Shown in pieces: positions 1 through 7,700 of a stretch of 64,000 nucleotides of DNA. Position 1 is the stretch's first letter, and the number at the start of each line of letters is the position of its first letter. Below the pieces are notes generated by a model. It was not told the origin of the DNA. It was given only the letters and a program-made list of their open reading frames with translations, and ran no database searches. The DNA is from Natrinema sp. HArc-T2 (GTDB lineage: Archaea > Halobacteriota > Halobacteria > Halobacteriales > Natrialbaceae). Location: assembly GCF_041821085.1 (NCBI RefSeq), contig NZ_JBGUAZ010000006.1, positions 173,698 to 237,697 of the forward strand. The letters run 5' to 3'. The position numbers were made by a program, and so were the translations under genes.

Positions 1-1
1 C

Positions 2-127
2 ATGACCGAGCACGCGCAGGCGTTGGCGGACGCCGACGAGTCAGAACTGGAGACGATTATCGCTGACTTCGACCGCGAGCGGGCGCTCGAGAACGCGGAA
101 GAGCGCATCCGATTGGGCGATCTCTGA
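2..127 (+). CDS. C-terminal part of an unidentified protein (truncated by window edge)
   Basis: An open frame runs from the window edge to a TGA at 125-127 and encodes 41 acidic, helix-prone residues rich in Ala, Glu and Asp. An ATG at position 2 is in frame, but the frame may continue upstream, so this is probably only the tail of a longer gene. It converges on the next gene, which ends on the other strand at 149. Nothing in the tail identifies a family. Confidence 0.45.
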   Translation: MTEHAQALADADESELETIIADFDRERALENAEERIRLGDL

Positions 128-148
128 CCGGTTTCATCGAACCCGTAC

Positions 149-802
149 TTAGGGTGCTCCGGGGATCGTCGGTGACACGGAATCGCGCTCACCGTCACGC
201 TCGATAATCTGTTGTTTCTCGACACCGTCGACGAACGGCAGTTTTGACCTAAGAGATCCCATACCCTCTTCGACTCGGTAGTACGACAGCCACAGACGTT
301 CGCTCAGCCACCGCGCGAGCGAGTTGTCGATTTCGTAATTGATCCCCGACCCACACTCGAGTTCCTCCCCGTCGATGAGCCAGTATCGGGCCAGCGCGAC
401 GCCCGTCTCGGCATCGTAGCCGCGGGCGAAGTAGTGTCTGTACGGGTGGCGGATCCACGAGCACTCCCAGTGGGCGTAAACGTCGACTCCCGACCGGTTC
501 TCGAGGTCGTGGAGGACGATGTGCAGCTGCTCGTCGGCGAGCAGCGACGGTCGCCACACCCACGATCCTTCGGAGGTGTTGCCGTCCACTCTGACCTTGA
601 GCGCGGCGATCGGATTGCGCGAGAATCCCAGTCGCTCGAGGATGTCCTCGATCGCCTGCTCCGAGCAGTGGGCTGTCAGCACGTACTCGTCGGCGGTCGT
701 GTGACTGATCGCGTAGCCGCCGAACGTGCCTCGAAAGAGGAAGTGAAGCTGTGGCAGGAAGCTCCGACGCACGGCGTTGACGATGTCCTCTCGGTAGCTC
801 AT
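149..802 (-). CDS. Hypothetical protein, 217 aa
   Basis: The codon usage is typical of the neighbouring haloarchaeal genes. The product is soluble, with no signal peptide or membrane segment. It is rich in Trp, Tyr and His in the middle (for example around VYAHWECSWIRHP) and ends in a short polar tail. The start is the ATG at 802, just after a 227-nt region that separates it from tyrS on the opposite strand. I do not recognise the family. Overlapping open frames on both strands look like codon-bias shadows. Confidence 0.7.
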   Translation of the reverse strand: MSYREDIVNAVRRSFLPQLHFLFRGTFGGYAISHTTADEYVLTAHCSEQAIEDILERLGFSRNPIAALKVRVDGNTSEGSWVWRPSLLADEQLHIVLHDLENRSGVDVYAHWECSWIRHPYRHYFARGYDAETGVALARYWLIDGEELECGSGINYEIDNSLARWLSERLWLSYYRVEEGMGSLRSKLPFVDGVEKQQIIERDGERDSVSPTIPGAP

Positions 803-998
803 TGATTGGCACGGCTATGACGACCGGTCGGAAGAGTATTCGGCTGGCAGTTCACGTCGATTTCGTGTATTCCCTCGAGACGAGCGGTATGGGCCCTGTT
901 GTGCAGCTGCGTAAGTCGTCTTTCCGTCTCGGAATCTGACGAGCTTTCGTGTATCCGCGTGTCGACTGGCTCGAGTCAGGCCAAGTGCCTTTCAGGAA

Positions 999-1006
999 GT
1001 ATAAAT
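999..1006 (+). promoter_or_regulatory. TATA box of tyrS
   Basis: The sequence GTATAAAT lies about 27 nt upstream of the chosen tyrS ATG at 1030. That spacing places the transcript start at or next to the ATG, implying a leaderless mRNA, which is common in haloarchaea. It also argues against the upstream in-frame ATG at 949. Confidence 0.65.
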
Positions 1007-1029
1007 TCCTCCTCCGGTTCCTGCCACAC

Positions 1030-2010
1030 ATGGACACCTACGAGTTACTCACACGAAACGCCGAGGAGGTCGTCACCGACGAGGAAGTCCGCGACCTCGC
1101 CGACGACCCGGCGGGGAAACGCGCCTACGTCGGCTACGAGCCCTCTGGCGTACTCCACCTCGGTCATCTCCTGACTGCGAACAAGCTCATCGATCTGCAG
1201 GAAGCGGGGATGGAGGTCGTCGTCCTGCTGGCGGACGTCCACGCCTACCTCAACGAGAAGGGCACGCTCGAGGAGATCCGCGACACCGCCGAGCAGATGA
1301 AAGCCCAGTTCCTCGCCTACGGGCTCGACGAGGACAAGACCGAGTTCGTCTACGGCTCGGCGTTCCAGCTCGACGACGACTACGCGCTCGATCTCCACTA
1401 CCTCGAGCAGGCGACGACGATGAACCGCGCCCAGCGTGCGATGGCCGAACTGCAGGGCGACGAGACGGCCAAGGTGAGCCACCTCGTCTACCCGCTGATG
1501 CAGACCCTGGACATCGAGTACCTCGACCTCGATCTCGCGGTCGGCGGCCTGGATCAGCGCAAGGTTCACATGCTTGCCCGCGAGAAGCTGCCCGAACTCG
1601 ACTACGAGGTTCGACCCGCGCTGCATACGCCAATCGTGGCTGACCTCACCAGCGGCGAAGGGAAGATGTCCTCGAGCGAGGGCATTACGATCTCGATGGA
1701 GGACTCGACCGAAGAGCTCGAGGAAAAGGTCAATTCGGCGTTCTGCCCGCCGACGCGTGATCCCGAGGACGACCTCGAGAATCCCGTGCTCGAACTCTTC
1801 GAGTACCACGTCTTCCCGCGATTTGATGAAGTCGTCGTCGAGCGCCCCGAGAAGTACGGCGGCGATCTGACGTACGACGATTACGAACGGCTGGCTGCGG
1901 ACCTCGAGTCGGGCGAACTTCACCCCGCCGACGCGAAGGGGACGCTCGCGACCTATCTCGACGAACTGATCGCGCCGGGTCGCGAGAAACTGCGCGAACT
2001 GCGAGCGTAG
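1030..2010 (+). CDS. tyrS: Tyrosyl-tRNA synthetase
   Basis: This class I aminoacyl-tRNA synthetase (326 aa) charges tRNA-Tyr with tyrosine in the cytoplasm. The HIGH-type signature is visible as HLGH at residues 43-46, and the KMSKS-type loop as KMSSS from residue 212. It has the length and layout of the compact archaeal/eukaryotic TyrRS, without a bacterial C-terminal S4 domain. An open frame extends 27 codons upstream to an ATG at 949, but the TATA box at 999-1006 and the usual haloarchaeal N-terminus (MDTYELLTRNAEE) favour the ATG at 1030. Confidence 0.95.
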   Translation: MDTYELLTRNAEEVVTDEEVRDLADDPAGKRAYVGYEPSGVLHLGHLLTANKLIDLQEAGMEVVVLLADVHAYLNEKGTLEEIRDTAEQMKAQFLAYGLDEDKTEFVYGSAFQLDDDYALDLHYLEQATTMNRAQRAMAELQGDETAKVSHLVYPLMQTLDIEYLDLDLAVGGLDQRKVHMLAREKLPELDYEVRPALHTPIVADLTSGEGKMSSSEGITISMEDSTEELEEKVNSAFCPPTRDPEDDLENPVLELFEYHVFPRFDEVVVERPEKYGGDLTYDDYERLAADLESGELHPADAKGTLATYLDELIAPGREKLRELRA

Positions 2011-2114
2011 ACACGCGACGGCGGACGGCGCTGTCTCTTCTCACTGCTGTCCGCGCCGACCGACGACCGAACGAATCCAGCCGATTCAAGTACGAGCGGC
2101 CCCCTTGCGAGTCC

Positions 2115-3053
2115 ATGAACGAGACGCGACAAGCGGTCCTCGAGGCGCTCACCGACGGGCCGGTGTCGGGGCCGGAACTGGCCGACGCCCTCGACATCTC
2201 GCGAGCGGCCGTCTGGAAGCACATCGAGGCGTTACGCGACGCCGATTTCGATATCGAGAGTGGGTCGAACGGCTACGAACTCGGCGAGGTGACGGCGTAC
2301 AACGCGCTGGCAGTCGAGTTCGGACTCGAGGCCCCGCTTTCCGTCGAGTATCACGACGCCGTAGGGAGCACGAACGATCGGGCCCGCGAACTCGCCGCCG
2401 ACGGCGAAGCGGACGTGGCCGTCCTCGCGGACGAACAGGTCGGCAGCCGCGGTCGCCTCGAGCGCGAGTGGACCGCACCGTCGGGTGGTGTCTGGGTAAG
2501 CGTCATCTCCCGACCTGACATCATGCCCGCACAGGCACCACTCTATACGCTCGCATCAGCGGTCGCGGCGGCGACGGCGGCTCGAGAGGCGGGCGTCGAC
2601 GCACAGATCAAGTGGCCGAACGACGTGGTCGTCCCGGTCGGCGACGAGGGCGACTACCGGAAGCTCACGGGGATTCTCACGGAGATGGAAGGCGAGATGG
2701 ATCGCGTCGAGTGGATCATCGTCGGTGTCGGCGTGAACGCGAACATCGACGCCGACACGCTTCCCGAAGGTGCAACCAGCATCCGCGACGAGGCCGGCGA
2801 TGTCGATCGGCGGCGCTTCGTCCAGCGGTTCTTAGAGGAGTTCGATCGCTACCGTAACGACCTCGAGGCCGTCGTTCCGGCGTGGCGTGAGCTGTCGCAT
2901 ACGCTCGGCCAGCGCGTCCGGGTCGATCGACCGTCTGGTGAGGTTGTCGGGGATGCAGTCGACGTGACGGAATCGGGCGCGCTCGTGATCGAGACCGACG
3001 AGGGGACGGAGACCGTCTCGGCAGGCGACTGCGAGCACCTACGACCGGTTTAA
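2115..3053 (+). CDS. birA: Bifunctional biotin operon repressor / biotin-protein ligase
   Basis: The 312-aa protein has an N-terminal winged-helix domain (about residues 1-60, with an ISRAAVWKHIEAL recognition helix). A biotin-protein ligase catalytic domain follows, with the GSTNDRAREL segment, the biotinyl-AMP loop SRGRLEREW and the KWPNDVV motif. A small SH3-like C-terminal domain ends it. It activates biotin and attaches it to carboxylase carrier domains, and the DNA-binding domain suggests it also represses biotin genes. A biotin ECF transporter lies about 7 kb downstream and is a likely regulon member. The gap to tyrS is 104 nt. Confidence 0.93.
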   Translation: MNETRQAVLEALTDGPVSGPELADALDISRAAVWKHIEALRDADFDIESGSNGYELGEVTAYNALAVEFGLEAPLSVEYHDAVGSTNDRARELAADGEADVAVLADEQVGSRGRLEREWTAPSGGVWVSVISRPDIMPAQAPLYTLASAVAAATAAREAGVDAQIKWPNDVVVPVGDEGDYRKLTGILTEMEGEMDRVEWIIVGVGVNANIDADTLPEGATSIRDEAGDVDRRRFVQRFLEEFDRYRNDLEAVVPAWRELSHTLGQRVRVDRPSGEVVGDAVDVTESGALVIETDEGTETVSAGDCEHLRPV

Positions 3054-3174
3054 TCGGCATCGGACGGCCTTCCTGCCGGACTGTATACACTTGACCGCTG
3101 TCTCTCCGTTCGGTTGTCCGATCTGTATCAGCGTTTCTGCGATACGTGAGCGGGATGGCAACGAGTTATAATCG

Positions 3175-3651
3175 TCACTCGATCACGACCGGAGATCGCT
3201 CGGGTACTTCTTCGATATCGTCTCGTTCGACCTGAACCGTCAGAACGGGGACTGGTGACCGTCGGACGACCCGTTCGGTGACGCTGCCGAGCAAGAGGCG
3301 ATCGATTCCACCGCGACCGTGTGTCCCCATCACCACCAGATCACATGCCGTCGTCTCGGCCTCGTCGACGATAACCTGACTCGGTGCCCCCTTGCGTACC
3401 GTCGTTTCGACCGTCACGTCCGTCGGCGCGAGTTCCTCGACGCGATCGACCGCAGCCTTCCCTTCGCCGTGTAAGGCGTTGGCGATGCCCTCGAGAGCAG
3501 TTTCGAGCTGCAGGCCGCCGTAGCTGGCCGCATTGATGACGTACAGCGTGCGGATCGTTGCGTTGTGTCTGTTTGCGAGGCCGAACGCATGCTCGAGGGC
3601 CCGTTCGACCTCTCGAGAGCCGTCTGTCGGCACGAGAATGCTATCGTACAT
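3175..3651 (-). CDS. Universal stress protein, UspA family
   Basis: This is a single-domain Usp protein of 158 aa. It begins with the family start MYDSILVPTDGS and carries the ATP-binding loop signature GTHGRGGIDRLLLGSVTERVVRRS near the C-terminus (read here as GTHGRGG followed by GSVTE). Haloarchaea carry many such nucleotide-binding stress proteins of unclear individual role. It stands alone and converges with birA; the start is the ATG at 3651. Confidence 0.9.
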   Translation of the reverse strand: MYDSILVPTDGSREVERALEHAFGLANRHNATIRTLYVINAASYGGLQLETALEGIANALHGEGKAAVDRVEELAPTDVTVETTVRKGAPSQVIVDEAETTACDLVVMGTHGRGGIDRLLLGSVTERVVRRSPVPVLTVQVERDDIEEVPERSPVVIE

Positions 3652-3795
3652 TGTTATGCGGTAGCATACAACGAACAGCTATATTAACGTTGTTCTGACA
3701 TGAACGATGGTCAGTTCGGATGATGACTTTTTGGGCACCGACGGCCCACACGCGGGAGGGAAACGCTGATACAGCCACCAGTCCAATCGGGGGCC

Positions 3796-4263
3796 ATGAG
3801 CGACACCCCGTGGACGGATCGGATCGTCGGCGAGCGGATGACCGTCGATCAGGCGTTTGCCGAGCGGATCCAGCAGTCGCAGTTCTCCAACCAGCAGTGG
3901 AGTCTGATCATGACCGCCACGGAGTTCGAGATCGAACATCCCGACGATCCCGAGCAAGCACAGATCGTCGCCAACACGGACAACCTTGAGGGGATCATCC
4001 CCGAACTTGAGAACATACAGTCGGGAATGGGCGCGATGGGCGGCCCGGGTGCCGATCGGGGTGGCTCGAACGCCTCGAGCGGCGGACTCCTCGATTCGAT
4101 CATGGGTGCACTCGGGGTGGGTGACAACAGTGGCGACGACCAGCGAGAACAACGGGAGGCAGCCGAACGGCTCACACAGGCCTACGCTGCGGAACTGCAG
4201 TCTCACCTCGAGTCGAAAGGACGCTGGGAGACGGTTCGACAAACCGCCGCTGACAGCCCCTAA
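3796..4263 (+). CDS. Conserved haloarchaeal protein, probably DUF5799
   Basis: A cytosolic 155-aa protein. The N-terminal half is ordered (WTDRIVGERMTVD and then a helix-strand region). A Gly/Ser/Met-rich linker follows at about residues 75-110, and the tail is helical and charged. From memory the N-terminus matches the haloarchaeal family DUF5799, whose function is unknown to me. The ATG at 3796 follows GGGGGCC, with no clear TATA at leaderless spacing. Confidence 0.75.
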   Translation: MSDTPWTDRIVGERMTVDQAFAERIQQSQFSNQQWSLIMTATEFEIEHPDDPEQAQIVANTDNLEGIIPELENIQSGMGAMGGPGADRGGSNASSGGLLDSIMGALGVGDNSGDDQREQREAAERLTQAYAAELQSHLESKGRWETVRQTAADSP

Positions 4264-4388
4264 GCGGGAGTTAGGCGCCGACTGATCGCTGGCGAGTCCA
4301 GCGGTAGTCGTACTCAGTGGGGTTCGACGGTCGCACGGTGTCGATCCAAGCCACAGCACCTTTACGGTCGCTTCCCGACCGTAGGGGT

Positions 4389-4679
4389 ATGACAGACGAA
4401 GTTCAGACGACGACCTTCTCGATCAGTTCCGACGACGGCGAGACCGACGAAGTCACCGTACCATCCGGCCTCGTCGACCTCGTCGCCGAGGGTGACCAGA
4501 CCGACGCCGAAACGGTCGGCGACCTCGTACTCCTCTCGTTTGCCAGCCGCGCCCACCACATCGTCCACCACGGTCAGGAGGCAGACGAGGACCTCGAGGC
4601 ACAGGAGGCCGAAGTGATGGATCTGTTCGAAGAACGCTTCGGCGTTACGTTCGGCGAAGCGACCGGCCACCAGCACTGA
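4389..4679 (+). CDS. Small conserved haloarchaeal protein, 96 aa
   Basis: The product is an acidic 96-aa protein with a His-rich middle (RAHHIVHHGQEA) and a Glu-rich helix near the C-terminus. An open frame reaches back to an ATG at 4317. I chose 4389 because a CTTTACGG box sits about 28 nt upstream of it, giving a leaderless promoter. The paired histidines could bind a metal, but that is speculation. No function is recognised. Confidence 0.75.
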   Translation: MTDEVQTTTFSISSDDGETDEVTVPSGLVDLVAEGDQTDAETVGDLVLLSFASRAHHIVHHGQEADEDLEAQEAEVMDLFEERFGVTFGEATGHQH

Positions 4680-4795
4680 TCGGCTCCAAAGTGATCGCGT
4701 GCTGGCGCTGACTAGCCAGCACCGTTCGTATCGTTTCCGCTGCCAGGCACCCCGTCAGCGGCGGCACCGGTCGTGCTACCGTCGGCTGTCCCAGT

Positions 4796-7700
4796 TCATT
4801 GCCCAGCAGTCGTGTCACCTGCCCCACCGTCGTTGGACTCGGCTGTGCCGCCATCGGCCGGCGCGGTTGGCCCCGTCCCTGGCTGTGGCTCCGCGGGTGG
4901 TTGCGGTGGTTCTGGCGACTCAGGTGGTTGGGGCGCTTCGGGCGGCTGGGGCGGCTCCGGTTCGGTCGGCGGTTGGGGAGGCGTCTCGGGTCCGCCATCT
5001 GGCCCCGTCTCACCGTTTCCGTCCGTACCCCCGCCATCTGCCGGAACTGCCTCGATCGTCACCGATGCCTGGTCGTCGTCGGTCGCGATCGTATGCGTCG
5101 ACGTTCCTGGCGGCAACTGAGACGTAAACGAGATCGTCGTCGTCTCCCCAGCCGCAAGCGTCACGGACGACTCATCGACGACCTGTTCGTCGACCGCGTA
5201 GGCCACCGTCTGCGTTCCCTCTCGGTCACCGACGTTCTCGAGCGTCGCCGTCACCGTCACCTCGTCGCCGGGCTGACCGGTATCAGGCGCTGTCAAGTCG
5301 CTGATAGCGAACGTCGCCGGCTGCTCGACGGTTACCGTCGTCTCCGCCGTCTCGTTTTCGGTCGACACGGTAAGCGGATACTCTCCGGGCTCGAGATTCG
5401 CCGTGTCGTAATTCAGCGTCACTGTCGTCGTCTCGCCCGACTCGAGCGTCACTGCTGTCGACTCGCCGGGCGTGTCGTCGACGGCGATTTCGACGTCCTG
5501 TGTCCCCGCGCGATCACCGACGTTCTCGAGGGTGGCTTCGACTGCGAGCGGTTCACCCGGTATGACCGGGCTGTTGGTCTCGTCGATCGAGACGCCGAAG
5601 GTTGCAGGCTCGTCCGGCTCCTCGACGGTGATCGTCGTTTCAGCTGTCTCGTTTTCGGTGGCCACCGACAGCGGGTACTCACCGGGCTCGAGGTCGGCGG
5701 TGCCCACAGTGAACGAGACGGTCTGGTTCTCGCCGGGTTCGAGCGTTCTTTCTGTCTCGTTGACAGTAGTATTATCAATTGCGAGCGAGACGTTCTGGGT
5801 TCCGTCTTCGCCGCCGACGTTCTCGATTTCAGTGTCGACCTCGAGCGGCACACCCTGCTCGACCGGGCTATTCGTTTCCAGGCTCGAGACGTTGAAGAAC
5901 GCGGGTTCGGACGGCTCGATATCGCTGGCGGGCGGCGTCGCGGCGGTGATCGGCTCCTCGTACCCGAACAGCGAGAAATCGGCCTCCCAGACGAGTCGTT
6001 CGTCGCCGCTCTCGGGCGTCCATTCGACGGTGAACGTATGCTGGCCCGGCTCGAACCCTGACGGCGGTTCGTCGGTCGTGGTGCCCTCGACAAACCGGCT
6101 GTATGCTCCCATCGATGCGTCGTTCGGGTTCTCGTAGCTGAACGTTACGTCGATGCTGTCTTCGGTTGCTGTCGTCTCTTCGACCGCGATCGACGGCAAC
6201 TCGGGTCGGGCCTCCTCATCGCACCGCTCTAACGGATTCGGATAGTCGATGCTACCGATCTCGGCCGGCTCGGGCGAGCTGATCCCGGAGATGTACGTCC
6301 CGAAGGTTCCGTAATCCGGTACTTCGACGAGCACCCGATCGCCTTCCATCGTGACTCGACGTTCGTTGCCGATTTCGAAGACGATCGTCCCGTTGTATGG
6401 TGCCGGAATCTCGTCGCCAGCAGTGACGATATCTTCCACAATGGTGTCCCCGACTCCGCCGCTGGTGTAGAACCACGTGCTTGCGGCGACCCGGTCGCCC
6501 TCCGCGAGCGATGCGGTGACGACCGCACGCTGACAGCTCGTGAATTCCACGTCGAATCCCGGCGGCGGGCCGTCGACCGTGTACTCGACGCTCGCCGTCT
6601 CGATGGGCGTCCCGTCGTCGGCTGTGACGACCGCGACCCCGAGCGTCGCGTTTTCCTCAAGTGGCGGCTCGAGCGTGAACTCCTCGGGACCGATCGTCTC
6701 GTTCGCACCGAAGGACTCGCTCGCTGCGAGCTGGGTCCCGTTCTCGTCGGTGATCGTGATCGCATACTCGACGGACGCGTTCGCCTGCGTGACGGTCAGC
6801 GTCGAGCCGTCACCGACCTGATCGGCCACCGTGAGATTCGCCGTCGGCTCACCGGGTGTCGGCTCTTCGACTGCGTACTCGATGGAGTCGTTCGCCAGCA
6901 CCGCGTCGTCGGCCGCGGCGCGTACGGAGACATTGACGGTGGTGTTCTCCTCGAGTGGCGGTTCGAGCGTGAGAGTCTCGTCCGCGACCGTCGTGTTCGC
7001 CTCGATCGTCTCGCTGTCGACGCGTTCGCCGTCGTATTCGGCTGAGAGAAGGTACGGAACGGACGCACTCGCCCCGTCGATGGTCAGCGTTTCGCCGTCG
7101 CCGGTCTGGTTGTCAACCGACAGCGATGCGTCGGGGCTCTCGTCGGGAGTGTCGTTTTCGACTGTGTACTCGATCGTCTCGTTTGTGAGCGACGCGCCGT
7201 CGTCCGTCGCGATGACTGCGACCTCGAGGGTGGCGTTGGTCTCGAGGGGCGGTTCTAACTCGAGGGTCTCGTTCGTGATCGGGTTGTCGGCAGCGAACGT
7301 GTCGCTTTCGGCGCGCAACTCGCCGTCTTCGTCGGTGACGCTGATCGCGTACTCGACGGAGGCGTTTGCCTCGTCGATGGTGAGCGTCGAGCCGTTGCCC
7401 GCCTGATCGGCCACGGACAGTGTCGCGGTCCGTTCGCCGTCAGGCTCGTCTGTGACGGTGTACTCGACAGTCTCGGTCGCGAGCGTCGTCCCGTCCTCCC
7501 CGACGACGGAGACGTTGACGGTGGTGTTCTCTGCGAGCGGCGGTTCTAACGCAAGCGAGAGATTCGTTGCTTCCTCACCGGCTGCAAACGTGTCACTCGT
7601 GGCTGTTTCGCCGTCATACGACGCCGTGACGGTATAGGGGACGGACGCGTTGGCTTCGTCGACAGTGAGCGTCTCGCCGCTGCCGTCCTGATCCGAGACT

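Noticed and set aside
949..1029. Upstream in-frame start for tyrS at 949
   Set aside because: The TATA box at 999-1006 would fall inside the coding region, and the 27 extra residues do not fit the family.
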